Source of the DNA: Citricoccus sp. SGAir0253
GTDB taxonomy: Bacteria > Actinomycetota > Actinomycetes > Actinomycetales > Micrococcaceae
Reading direction: 5' to 3'
Assembly (NCBI RefSeq): GCF_005877055.1
Contig: NZ_CP039424.1
Coordinates: 1,364,001 to 1,428,000 of the forward strand
DNA: 64,000 bases
Positions 9,500 through 17,152 of the stretch are shown here, piece by piece. Under the pieces are notes generated by a model, which was not told the origin of the DNA, made no database searches, and was given only the letters and a program-made list of their open reading frames with translations. Positions within the stretch are counted from its first letter, which is position 1. The number at the start of each line of letters is the position of its first letter. The translations under genes and the position numbers were made by a program.

Positions 9500-10293
9500 G
9501 ACCGGTCCGCCACGACGTCCCGGCCGGACGGCAGCGCGGCGATGAAGCGCACGGACTCCTGCTCGATGATGCCGGCGTCCCAGTCCAGGGTGGCGACGTG
9601 GCGGCTGTTGTAGAGCGGGCGGACGGTGAGCAGCCCGGGGGGCAGCCGGCGGCCGAGCACGTCCATGGAGGAGTGCGGCACCACGTGGTCCGTCGTCGAG
9701 CGGAAGGCCAGCACCGGCGTCCGGACGGCGTGCAGCCCGGCGCGGACCGCCGCCTGCAGGGCACCCACCTGCTGCACCGCGGCGACCGGGGTGCGCGGAT
9801 AGGCCTGCTCGGTCACCCCGGGCCGGACGAGGTCGTCGGCGATGGGCGTCACCGAGCGGATGACGTGCTTGAGGATCCCGGCGAGCGGCGCCGCCGCGGA
9901 GGCGAAGCGCAGGCCCGGGTTGACCACCACGGTCCCGGCCACCGGCCGGTGGGCGGCGGCGTCCAGGGCGAGGGCTCCGCCCATCGACAGCCCGGCCGCG
10001 ACCACCCGGTCGTGGCCCGCGAGCAGCCCGTCCACGGTGTCCCGCGCGGCGGTCCGCCACGCGGAGGCCGGGACCGCCGCCAGGTCCCGCCAGTGCGTGC
10101 CGTGGCCCGGCAGGAGCGGCACCTCCACGTCGGCCCCCGCGGCCGCGAGGGCGCGCGCCCAGCCGGCCACGGACACGGGGCCGGAGGTGAAGCCGTGGAA
10201 CAGGGCGACGGCCGTCCGTCCGCGGCCGGCCGTGGCGGCCAGGGGGCCGGCGTCGGCGCCGCGGAGGGACAGCGCCCGCTGGTGGGCGTTCAT
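9496..10293 (-). CDS. alpha/beta-hydrolase, carboxylesterase/monoacylglycerol lipase-like
   Basis: A predicted serine hydrolase of 265 residues. The nucleophile elbow is GLSMGG with Ser103. The acid is likely Asp202 in STTDHVVP and the base His232 in YNSRHVATLDWD, the order of Est30-type carboxylesterases. FHGFTSGP near residue 32 supplies the oxyanion region. There is no signal peptide, so it is probably cytosolic. A TACGCT hexamer 7 nt before the ATG predicts a leaderless transcript. It is translationally coupled to the small membrane protein downstream and divergent from plsC. The substrate is unknown; short acyl esters or monoacylglycerols are the family expectation. Confidence 0.82.
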   Translation of the reverse strand: MNAHQRALSLRGADAGPLAATAGRGRTAVALFHGFTSGPVSVAGWARALAAAGADVEVPLLPGHGTHWRDLAAVPASAWRTAARDTVDGLLAGHDRVVAAGLSMGGALALDAAAHRPVAGTVVVNPGLRFASAAAPLAGILKHVIRSVTPIADDLVRPGVTEQAYPRTPVAAVQQVGALQAAVRAGLHAVRTPVLAFRSTTDHVVPHSSMDVLGRRLPPGLLTVRPLYNSRHVATLDWDAGIIEQESVRFIAALPSGRDVVADRS

Positions 10294-10299
10294 GGATCC

Positions 10300-10305
10300 A
10301 GCGTA
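10300..10305 (-). promoter_or_regulatory. -10 element TACGCT of the esterase gene, leaderless
   Basis: The last T (at 10300 on the minus strand) is 7 nt from the first base of ATG 10293, the spacing shared by eleven genes here. Confidence 0.55.
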
Positions 10306-10333
10306 GCGTCCACCGCACCGGCGCCGGCCTCCC

Positions 10334-10339
10334 TAGACT
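10334..10339 (+). promoter_or_regulatory. -10 element TAGACT of plsC with a short leader
   Basis: The predicted start of transcription is about 10346. This gives a leader of about 33 nt that contains GGGAGGAA before GTG 10379, unlike the leaderless genes nearby. Confidence 0.5.
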
Positions 10340-10378
10340 GGGGTCCGGTCCACGTCGTCGCCCGGGAGGAAGCCCACC

Positions 10379-11086
10379 GTGTTCTACTGGTTCGCCAAGA
10401 CCCTCGTGGTGGCGCCCGTGACCAACCTCGTGTTCCGCCCGTGGGTCAAGGGCCTGGGCAACGTCCCGGAGGACGGCGGGGCGATCCTCGCCAGCAACCA
10501 CCTCTCCGTCTCGGACTCGATCTTCATGCCCGCCCAGCTGGGCCGGCAGGTCCACTTCCTGGCCAAGAAGGAGTACTTCACCGGCAAGGGCGTGAAGGGG
10601 TGGCTGACGCGCAAGTTCTTCGAGGCCACCAACCAGCTGCCCATGGACCGGGCCGGCGGCCAGGCCTCGCTCGCCTCGCTGCAGTCCGGACTGGACGTGC
10701 TGCGGGACGGCCGGCTGCTCGGCATCTACCCCGAGGGCACGCGCAGTCCCGACGGCCGGCTGTACCGGGGCAAGCTCGGCGTCGCCAAGCTGGCCCTCGC
10801 CGCGCGGGTCCCCGTGGTGCCCGTGGCGATGATCGGCACGGACAAGGTCCAGCCGATCGGCCGGACCATCCCCACCATCCGTCGCGTGGGCATGATCTTC
10901 GGCCCCCCGCTGGACTTCTCGGAGTACTACGACCGCGCGGGGGACCGGTTCGTGGAGCGCCGGGTGACGGACGAGATCATGGAGGCCATCCGCCGGTTGT
11001 CCGGCCAGGAGTACGTGGACGTCTACGCCTCCACCGTCAAGGACGCCGGTCCCGGCGGCGGGCCGCACGGTCGGCAGGGGGCGTAG
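10379..11086 (+). CDS. plsC: 1-acyl-sn-glycerol-3-phosphate acyltransferase (PlsC family)
   Basis: Transfers an acyl chain to lysophosphatidate or a related acceptor in phospholipid synthesis at the inner membrane face. The 235-residue protein shows the catalytic HxxxxD box as NHLSVSD (His41, Asp46) and the acceptor-binding YPEGTRSPDG (about 117-126). A hydrophobic stretch follows in the second half. The GTG start is supported by GGGAGGAA about 7 nt upstream. The neighbourhood is collinear with M. tuberculosis Rv2182c, an acyltransferase near aroG and pknL. The exact acceptor, including glycolipid precursors, cannot be told from sequence. Confidence 0.9.
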   Translation: MFYWFAKTLVVAPVTNLVFRPWVKGLGNVPEDGGAILASNHLSVSDSIFMPAQLGRQVHFLAKKEYFTGKGVKGWLTRKFFEATNQLPMDRAGGQASLASLQSGLDVLRDGRLLGIYPEGTRSPDGRLYRGKLGVAKLALAARVPVVPVAMIGTDKVQPIGRTIPTIRRVGMIFGPPLDFSEYYDRAGDRFVERRVTDEIMEAIRRLSGQEYVDVYASTVKDAGPGGGPHGRQGA

Positions 11087-11180
11087 GCCGCGGGCCCAGC
11101 GGCGGCCGTCCGGTGCGGGGCCGGTGGGCCCGGAGCTCGGTGCGGTGCGTCACGAACGCGCGCCGGCGCCGCCGGGTCCG

Positions 11181-11186
11181 TAGTCT
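11181..11186 (+). promoter_or_regulatory. -10 element TAGTCT of aroG, leaderless
   Basis: The last T is 7 nt before ATG 11193, and there is no ribosome-binding site between. Confidence 0.6.
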
Positions 11187-11192
11187 TGGACC

Positions 11193-12596
11193 ATGATCTC
11201 CGACTCCCTCACCGACACCCCGGCCTTCGGCTCCGCCCAGTCCAATGGCGCCGCCGACTATCCCGGCCTGGACTCGTGGCGGGACAAGCCCATCTCCCAG
11301 CAGCCCACCTGGGAGGACCCCGAGGCCTTCCGCCGCGCCACCGCGGAACTGTCCTCGGCCCCGCCGCTCGTCTTCGCGGGCGAGGTGGACGTGCTCCGCA
11401 CCCAGCTCGCGGCCGCCGCCCGCGGGGAGGCCTTCCTGCTCCAGGGCGGTGACTGCGCCGAGACGTTCGCGGGCGCGACCGCCAACAAGATCAGCGCCCG
11501 CGTCAAGACCATCCTGCAGATGGCCGTCGTCCTCACGTACGGCGCCTCCCTGCCGGTGGTGAAGATGGGACGCATGGCGGGCCAGTTCGCCAAGCCCCGG
11601 TCCTCGGACATGGAGACCCGGGACGGGGTGACCCTGCCCTCCTTCCGTGGCGAGATCGTCAACGGCTACGAGTTCACGCCGGAGTCCCGCCGCCACGATC
11701 CCCAGCGGATGGTGCAGGCCTACAACACCTCGGCCGCGACCCTGAACCTCGTCCGGGCGTTCACGCAGGGCGGCTTCGCGGACCTGCGGGCCGTCCACGC
11801 GTGGAACCAGGGCTTCATGAAGAACCCGGCCTACTCCCGCTACGAGGAGATCGCCGGGGAGATCGACCGCGCGGTGCGCTTCATGGCCGCCGCGGGCGTG
11901 AACTTCGAGGCACTGCGGCGCACCGACTTCTTCACCGCCCACGAGGCCCTGCTGCTGGACTACGAGCGCCCCCTGACGCGGATCGACTCCCGCTCCGGAC
12001 TGCCGTACGCCACCTCGGGGCACTTCCTGTGGATCGGCGAGCGGACCCGTGACCTGGGCGGCGCGCACGTCGAGTTCCTGTCCAAGGTGCGCAACCCGAT
12101 CGGCGTCAAGCTGGGCCCGGGCACCTCGCCGCAGGACGCGCTGGCCCTCATCGACAAGCTGGACCCCGAGCGCGAGCCGGGCCGCCTGACCTTCATCACG
12201 CGCATGGGCGCCGAGCGGATCCGCGAGAAGCTGCCGCCGCTGCTGGAGGCGGTCAGGGACTCCGGGGCCAATCCGCTGTGGGTCACCGACCCGATGCACG
12301 GCAACACGGTGACGGCGGCCAACGGCTACAAGACGCGGCGCTTCGACGACGTCATGGACGAGGTCCGCGGCTTCTTCGAGGCACACCGCGCCGTGGGCAC
12401 CTACCCGGGCGGCCTGCACGTGGAGATGACCGGCGACGACGTGGCGGAGTGCCTCGGCGGGTCCGACCCGATCGACGAGTCGGCCTTCGCCGACCGCTAC
12501 GAGTCGCTCGTCGACCCCCGGCTGAACCACCAGCAGTCCCTCGAGATGGCGTTCCTCGTCACCGAGGCGCTGTCCCGCTCCGGCCACCGGCGCTGA
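11193..12596 (+). CDS. aroG: 3-deoxy-7-phosphoheptulonate synthase, class II
   Basis: Condenses phosphoenolpyruvate and erythrose 4-phosphate, the first step of the shikimate pathway. The 467-residue product has the plant/actinobacterial type II hallmarks. These are LDSWRDKPISQQP near the N-terminus, LLQGGDCAETF, RMAGQFAKPRS, TRDLGGAHVEF, and WVTDPMHGNT near residue 365. The length matches the class (about 460). The start is leaderless. It converges on pknL with only 25 bp between stops, as in the aroG-pknL pair of mycobacteria. Feedback control by aromatic amino acids is known for the M. tuberculosis enzyme but is not visible here. Confidence 0.97.
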   Translation: MISDSLTDTPAFGSAQSNGAADYPGLDSWRDKPISQQPTWEDPEAFRRATAELSSAPPLVFAGEVDVLRTQLAAAARGEAFLLQGGDCAETFAGATANKISARVKTILQMAVVLTYGASLPVVKMGRMAGQFAKPRSSDMETRDGVTLPSFRGEIVNGYEFTPESRRHDPQRMVQAYNTSAATLNLVRAFTQGGFADLRAVHAWNQGFMKNPAYSRYEEIAGEIDRAVRFMAAAGVNFEALRRTDFFTAHEALLLDYERPLTRIDSRSGLPYATSGHFLWIGERTRDLGGAHVEFLSKVRNPIGVKLGPGTSPQDALALIDKLDPEREPGRLTFITRMGAERIREKLPPLLEAVRDSGANPLWVTDPMHGNTVTAANGYKTRRFDDVMDEVRGFFEAHRAVGTYPGGLHVEMTGDDVAECLGGSDPIDESAFADRYESLVDPRLNHQQSLEMAFLVTEALSRSGHRR

Positions 12597-12606
12597 CCGG
12601 CGCCGG
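12587..12606. terminator. short hairpin overlapping the aroG stop
   Basis: A 7-bp GC stem (12587-12593 with 12600-12606) around a 6-nt loop includes the TGA of aroG and lies between convergent genes. It is weak without a T tract. Confidence 0.35.
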
Positions 12607-12621
12607 GCCGGAGGACGGCGC

Positions 12622-14973
12622 TCAGAGCACCAGCAGGCGGACGGTGGATCCCTCGGCGGACTCCGTGCCCGCCGCGGGGTCCTGGGTCCGCACGCGGCCC
12701 CCGCGGTCACCGAGCAGGCCACCCAGTACCCGCCGTTCCTCGACGCGGAGCCCGGCCTCCTCGAGGACGCGCCGGGCGTCGTCGGCGGCCAGGCCGGTGA
12801 CGTCCGGGACCGCGACCATGACCGGTCCGCGGGACTGCAGCACGGACACGGCGGTGCCCGGGGCCACCGCGCCGGTGGCCGACTCCTGCGCGCTGATGCG
12901 CCCGGCCTCCACGTCCGCGGAGTGCTCGCTGCCGGCCACCTCGAGCCGCAGGCCGCGGGCCCGCAGGGCCTCGGCGGCCTCCCCGACCGCCAGCCCCCTC
13001 ACGTCCGGCACGTCCACGGGCTCGGGTCCGGCCGAGACCACCACGGACACGCCGTGGTGGCGTCGCAGGAGCTCGCCGGCGGCCGGGTCCTGCCGGAGGA
13101 CGCGGCCCCGCCCGACGGCGTCGGAGTGCTCGGTGCGTACCGCCCCGGGCGACAGCCCGGCCTCGGCCAGCGCCCGGTGTGCGGCCTCCCGGTCGAGGCC
13201 GGCGAGGTCGGGCACCCCCAGCAGCTCCGGGCCCTCGGAGACGGTGACGTGGACGGTGGTGAACCGGCGGATCTCGCTGCCCGGGGTCGGGTCGGTGGTG
13301 ATGACGCTGTCCGCGGCGACGAGGTCGTGGTGCTGCCCGGCCAGGGTGTAGGCCACGCCCGAGGCGCGCAGCGTGTCCTCGGCCGTGGCCCGGCTGTGGC
13401 CCTCCACGTCCGGGACGGTGACGAGGGCGCCCGGCCCGGAGCCGAAGAACCACCCGGCCAGCACGAGCGCGGCGGACAGGATCAGCACCAGGGCGGCCCA
13501 GAGCCACATCCGCGTCCTGCTGCGCCGACCCAGGTCCTCCGTGGGCCGGCGCGCCGTGCGGGCCGCCAGCCGGCGCTGGCTCCGGGCCGAGGGCGGACGC
13601 GGCGGGGCGGCGGGCCGACGGGGGAGCAGGCCGCTGCCCTCGGCGCCGTCACCGGCGCCGGAGGCGGCTGCCACGGTTCGCGGTGCCCCCGGTGCGCCGC
13701 CGTCGGGGCCATGCCCCGGGCCGGGCCGGGAGGACAGGGCCGGCAGGACGGTGGTGTGCTGGGGCCCGCAGACCGGCAGCACCGTGGTCGCGTCCGGGCC
13801 GGTCACCGGGGCGGGGGGGCGGCGGATGACCTCCGTGGCGCCGTCCGGGGACGGGGACCCGGCCGCGCGGGCCGGTGCGATGACCTCCGTGGCGGGATGG
13901 GCGCCGCCCTCGGCGCTCTCGGGGCCGTCCCGGCGCTGGGGATCCCGGTCCTCGTCCTCGACGCCGGCCGCCTCGAGCCCCCCGGCGTCGGTCCCGTCGG
14001 CCCGACGCTCCCCGTGCCCGTCGAGGTCCCTGTCGTCGTGCCCCGCGGGCCGTCCGCGGTCCGGCGGGGCGCCCTCGCCGGCTCCGGCGGCGGGCGGCTC
14101 GTGGTCGAGCTCCTCGTCCGCCAGGACCGAGCGCAGCCGGCGGACCTCGGCCAGGAGCGCCCCGGCGTCGGCGGGACGGTCCTCCGGGTCGCTCGCGGTG
14201 CACCACAGCACGAGCCGGTCGAGGCCGTCGGCGAGGCCCGGCACCGCGCGCGAGGGCGGGGGCACCTCGTGGTGCAGGTGCTGGTAGGCCACCTGCAGCG
14301 GGGACGCCCCCGTGAACGGCTGGCGCCCGGTGAGCATCTCGTAGGCCATGATGCCGACGGCGTAGACGTCGCTGCGCTCGTCCGCGCGGGAGCCGCTGAC
14401 CAGTTCCGGGGACACGTAGGCCACCGTGCCCACGAGCGCCGCCCCGGCGCCGGTGAAGTTGGTGGTGGCGCGGGCCAGGCCGAAGTCCGCCACCTTGATC
14501 TGCCCGTCCCGGGAGACCAGCACGTTCTCCGGCTTGATGTCACGGTGGACGAGGCCCGCGCGGTGGGCGGCGGCGAGCCCGTCCGTGACCGCCTCGAGGT
14601 AGGCGAGGGCGACCCGGGGCGACAGGGCGCGGCGCCGCTGCAGGACCGTGCGCAGGGTGTAGCCGGGCACGTACTCCATGACGAGGTAGGCGAGGTCCCC
14701 GTCCGGGCGTTCGTCCACGCCCTGGTCCAGGACGTTGACCACGTGGGGGTGGGACAGCCGGGCGGCGGTCTTGGCCTCCTGCTCGAAGCGCTCGACCAGG
14801 CCGGGGTCCTCCGCCAGGTGCGGGTAGAGCACCTTGAGCGCGACCTCGCGGTCCAGCCGCAGGTCGAGGGCGAGGTACACGGTCGACATGCCACCCCGGG
14901 CGAGCCGGGAGAGGATCTCGTAGCGTCTCTCGACGACGGTCCCGGTCATGGGGTCAGCGCGGTGTCCTGTCAC
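12622..14973 (-). CDS. pknL: PASTA-domain serine/threonine protein kinase (PknL type)
   Basis: A transmembrane receptor kinase of about 783 residues. The kinase domain (about 18-280) has the glycine loop LARGGMSTVY, the ATP lysine in VALKVL (about 47), catalytic HRDIKPEN (Asp145) and DFG at about 163. A Pro/Ala/Asp-rich linker leads to one helix at about 487-512. Four PASTA repeats (about 516-783) face outside and are known to bind muropeptides or lipid II in this family. Of two adjacent GTG codons I prefer 14973 because it lies 7 nt from a TACGCT -10 (leaderless). The symbol follows gene order: aroG, then an Rv2175c-type gene and idsA nearby, as around M. tuberculosis pknL. Confidence 0.92.
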   Translation of the reverse strand: MTGHRADPMTGTVVERRYEILSRLARGGMSTVYLALDLRLDREVALKVLYPHLAEDPGLVERFEQEAKTAARLSHPHVVNVLDQGVDERPDGDLAYLVMEYVPGYTLRTVLQRRRALSPRVALAYLEAVTDGLAAAHRAGLVHRDIKPENVLVSRDGQIKVADFGLARATTNFTGAGAALVGTVAYVSPELVSGSRADERSDVYAVGIMAYEMLTGRQPFTGASPLQVAYQHLHHEVPPPSRAVPGLADGLDRLVLWCTASDPEDRPADAGALLAEVRRLRSVLADEELDHEPPAAGAGEGAPPDRGRPAGHDDRDLDGHGERRADGTDAGGLEAAGVEDEDRDPQRRDGPESAEGGAHPATEVIAPARAAGSPSPDGATEVIRRPPAPVTGPDATTVLPVCGPQHTTVLPALSSRPGPGHGPDGGAPGAPRTVAAASGAGDGAEGSGLLPRRPAAPPRPPSARSQRRLAARTARRPTEDLGRRSRTRMWLWAALVLILSAALVLAGWFFGSGPGALVTVPDVEGHSRATAEDTLRASGVAYTLAGQHHDLVAADSVITTDPTPGSEIRRFTTVHVTVSEGPELLGVPDLAGLDREAAHRALAEAGLSPGAVRTEHSDAVGRGRVLRQDPAAGELLRRHHGVSVVVSAGPEPVDVPDVRGLAVGEAAEALRARGLRLEVAGSEHSADVEAGRISAQESATGAVAPGTAVSVLQSRGPVMVAVPDVTGLAADDARRVLEEAGLRVEERRVLGGLLGDRGGRVRTQDPAAGTESAEGSTVRLLVL

Positions 14974-14979
14974 CACTCC

Positions 14980-14985
14980 AGCGTA
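14980..14985 (-). promoter_or_regulatory. -10 element TACGCT of pknL, leaderless
   Basis: The last T (14980) is 7 nt from the second of two GTG codons (14973) and 4 nt from the first (14976). This is what decides the start. Confidence 0.5.
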
Positions 14986-15028
14986 GACGGCGGGCCGCGG
15001 CGACCCGTCCCGGCGAGGCCGGGGCCCG

Positions 15029-16537
15029 TCAGAACCGCCGCATGTACCCCTTCACCTTGGCGACGTAGTCCCTGGTGTCCGGGTACATGCCGTTGCGGGT
15101 CACGCCGCCCAGGCCCTGGTAGTAGGCGGCGATGCCCACCTCGACCGACGGGGCCGTGCGCTGCAGCTGGCGGATGATGGCGACGCCGGCGGTGGCGTTG
15201 TCGTTGGGGTCCAGCAGGTTCAGGTCCCGGCCCACCAGTTCGGAGGCCCAGCGGCCGGAGGCCGGGATCACCTGCATGGCGCCGATGGCGTTGGCCGGGG
15301 ACACGGAGGCGTGGTTGAACCCCGACTCGGTGAAGGCGTGGGCGAGGGCGAGGGACGGGTCCACGCCCATCCGGCGGGCCGTGTCCGCGATGATGGACTG
15401 CATCTGGGACCGGGACGGTACGCCGGCCTTGAGCAGCGCCCGCTTGTTGACGTTCGCCGAGGAGACCACGTGGTCCGGATAGGTGTAGTGCAGGAAGGTG
15501 CTGGGCACGAGGTCGCCCTGGGAGGCGGCCCCGCGGGCCGCGCCGGAGAGCTTGAGCTTCTGGCCGGGGTGGATCACCGAGGAGGTGGTCATCCCGTTGG
15601 CCTTCAGGAGCACGGACAGGCCCATGCCGTGGCGGGCCGCGATGCCCGACAGGGTGTCCCCGGCCTTGACCGTGTAGGTGGCCGCGGACCGGGAGGCGGG
15701 GGCCTTGGCGCCGGTGGAGCGGCCGGAGGAGGTCGCCGCGCCGGAGAGCTTGAGCTTCTGGCCGGGGTGGATCACCGAGGAGGTGGTCATGCCGTTGGCC
15801 TTGAGGAGCACGGACAGGCCCATGCCGTGGCGCTCGGCGATGTGGGACAGGGTGTCCCCGGCCTTGACCGTGTAGGTGGCCGCGGACCGGGAGGCGGGGG
15901 CCTTGGCGCCGGTGGAGCGGCCGGAGGAGGTCGCCGCGCCGGAGAGCTTGAGCTTCTGGCCGGGGTGGATCACCGAGGAGGTGGTCATGCCGTTGGCCTT
16001 GAGGAGCACGGACAGGCCCATGCCGTGGCGGGCCGCGATGCCCGACAGGGTGTCCCCGGCCTTGACCGTGTAGGTGGCCGCGGACCGGGAGGCGGGGGCC
16101 TTGGCGCCGGTGGAGCGGCCGGAGGAGGTCGCCGCGCCGGAGAGCTTGAGCTTCTGGCCGGGGTGGATCACCGAGGAGGTGGTCATGCCGTTGGCCTTGA
16201 GGAGCACGGACAGGCCCATGCCGTGGCGCTCGGCGATGTGGGACAGGGTGTCCCCGGCCTTGACCGTGTACGTCGCCGGCGGCTTGGCGGCCGGGGTCGC
16301 GGCCGCCTGGCCGACGAAGGCCGCCGGGAGGCTGCTGGCCAGCGAGGTGGAGCCGAGGCGCGCCTGGGCGGCCTGGACGTTCACGGGCGTGGCCGTCCGC
16401 GGCATGAGGGCGTGGCGCGGCACGTCGGCCGCCGCCGGGGCGGCCATCGCGGGCGCCCCGAGCACCAGCAGGGGGAGGGTGGAGGTGGCCAGGGCTGTCG
16501 TCAGCAGGCGGGGCGTACCGGTGGGGCGTTCAGGCAT
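15029..16537 (-). CDS. secreted lytic transglycosylase with four LysM domains
   Basis: A predicted peptidoglycan-cleaving enzyme of 502 residues. A signal peptide ends near LVLGAPAMA (about 32). Four LysM domains (about 89-135, 155-201, 221-267 and 287-333) are joined by identical Ser/Ala-rich linkers. A C-terminal SLT/goose-lysozyme-like domain (about 370-502) contains TESGFNHASVSPANAIGAMQ, with the glutamate as presumed catalyst. LysM domains bind glycan chains. AGAGGAAATCC precedes the ATG. The gene sits between pknL and the Rv2175c-type gene, an insertion relative to M. tuberculosis. A possible MtrA operator lies upstream. The repeats are nearly identical in DNA, so copy number may vary between strains or assemblies. 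Confidence 0.88.
   Translation of the reverse strand: MPERPTGTPRLLTTALATSTLPLLVLGAPAMAAPAAADVPRHALMPRTATPVNVQAAQARLGSTSLASSLPAAFVGQAAATPAAKPPATYTVKAGDTLSHIAERHGMGLSVLLKANGMTTSSVIHPGQKLKLSGAATSSGRSTGAKAPASRSAATYTVKAGDTLSGIAARHGMGLSVLLKANGMTTSSVIHPGQKLKLSGAATSSGRSTGAKAPASRSAATYTVKAGDTLSHIAERHGMGLSVLLKANGMTTSSVIHPGQKLKLSGAATSSGRSTGAKAPASRSAATYTVKAGDTLSGIAARHGMGLSVLLKANGMTTSSVIHPGQKLKLSGAARGAASQGDLVPSTFLHYTYPDHVVSSANVNKRALLKAGVPSRSQMQSIIADTARRMGVDPSLALAHAFTESGFNHASVSPANAIGAMQVIPASGRWASELVGRDLNLLDPNDNATAGVAIIRQLQRTAPSVEVGIAAYYQGLGGVTRNGMYPDTRDYVAKVKGYMRRF
15541..16270 (-). repeat. four tandem LysM-encoding units of 198 bp, A-B-A-B order
   Basis: Each unit encodes 66 residues (LysM plus linker). 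Units 1 and 3 carry the variant DTLSHIAERHG and units 2 and 4 carry DTLSGIAARHG. This indicates a 396-bp two-domain block that was duplicated. The unit nearest the catalytic domain (about 15541-15680) has small changes and a different linker, and the first begins from a distinct upstream sequence. Confidence 0.9.
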
Positions 16538-16680
16538 GGATTTCCTCTGCGGTGCGGCACCCGGCCCGCGCCAGCGTCACTCCCGTGAAGGAAGTGGCGG
16601 ACGACATCAGAAGGTGCCTGTAATGAAAATGTGACGAAAGTAAACGTACCTGAAGGACGTGAGCCCCGAGAAGAGCGGAA

Positions 16681-16697
16681 GTAACAATCCGGTAACG
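16681..16697. promoter_or_regulatory. possible MtrA operator: GTAAC direct repeat, 11-bp period
   Basis: GTAACA at 16681 and GTAACG at 16692 form a direct repeat with 6 nt between the GTAAC cores. This resembles the binding sites described for the response regulator MtrA in Corynebacterium and Streptomyces. It lies between the LysM/transglycosylase gene and the Rv2175c-type gene, in an unusually AT-rich gap (16600-16700). MtrA commonly controls cell-wall hydrolases. A TACGTT hexamer (16643-16648, minus strand) could be the -10 of the hydrolase gene, about 33 bp downstream. Confidence 0.4.
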
Positions 16698-16741
16698 CTC
16701 GCGTGTCGCAAACGCGTCTTCGCCCGGCCCGCCGTGGTGGC

Positions 16742-16747
16742 TAGGCT
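16742..16747 (+). promoter_or_regulatory. -10 element TAGGCT of the Rv2175c-type gene, leaderless
   Basis: The last T is 7 nt before GTG 16754, supporting a leaderless GTG start rather than the later in-frame ATG at 16778. Confidence 0.6.
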
Positions 16748-16753
16748 GGTCCG

Positions 16754-17143
16754 GTGAGTACAACGGACAGGCACGGCATGGCATCGGGCGATCAGGCCCT
16801 CGAGGAGCTCGTGGGGGAGTGGGTGGACTTCCCCGACCTCGCCGAGCGGTGGGGCATTCCCGTCACCCGGGTGCACAACATGGTCAACGAGGGCCGGCTG
16901 CTCGCCGCACGGATCGGGGAGACCCGCCGCCGGGCCGTCCCCGCCCTCTTCGTGGGCGAGCAGGGCCCCCTCGAGTCGCTGCGCGGGACCATCTCCGTGC
17001 TGGGGGACGCGGGCTACTCCGAGGAGCAGGCCATCCGCTGGCTCTACACCGAGGACGATTCCCTCCCCGGACGCCCGGTCGACGCCCTGCGCGAGGGGCG
17101 CAAGACGGAGATCCGCCGCCGGGCCCAGGCCCTGGCCTGGTAG
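16754..17143 (+). CDS. Rv2175c-type winged helix-turn-helix DNA-binding protein
   Basis: A 129-residue protein with a helix-turn-helix segment around WVDFPDLAERWGIPVTRVHNMVNEGRL (about 24-50). The C-terminal part is LRGTISVLGDAGYSEEQAIRWLYTEDDSLPGRPVDALREGRKTEIRRRAQALAW. It matches the family of M. tuberculosis Rv2175c, a DNA-binding protein phosphorylated by PknL. The gene lies one gene away from pknL here, with the LysM hydrolase between. Regulated genes are unknown. The end is only 9 bp from the convergent polyprenyl synthase stop. Confidence 0.83.
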   Translation: MSTTDRHGMASGDQALEELVGEWVDFPDLAERWGIPVTRVHNMVNEGRLLAARIGETRRRAVPALFVGEQGPLESLRGTISVLGDAGYSEEQAIRWLYTEDDSLPGRPVDALREGRKTEIRRRAQALAW

Positions 17144-17152
17144 CGCCGCGGC

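Noticed and set aside
15541-16270. Possible CRISPR or phage repeat array
   Set aside because: The repeats are in frame inside a secreted protein and encode LysM domains; there are no unique spacers and no cas genes.
16538-16680. c-di-AMP (ydaO-type) riboswitch upstream of the LysM hydrolase
   Set aside because: This class often precedes wall-hydrolase genes in actinobacteria, but I could not find its conserved core or helices in the roughly 100-nt leader.
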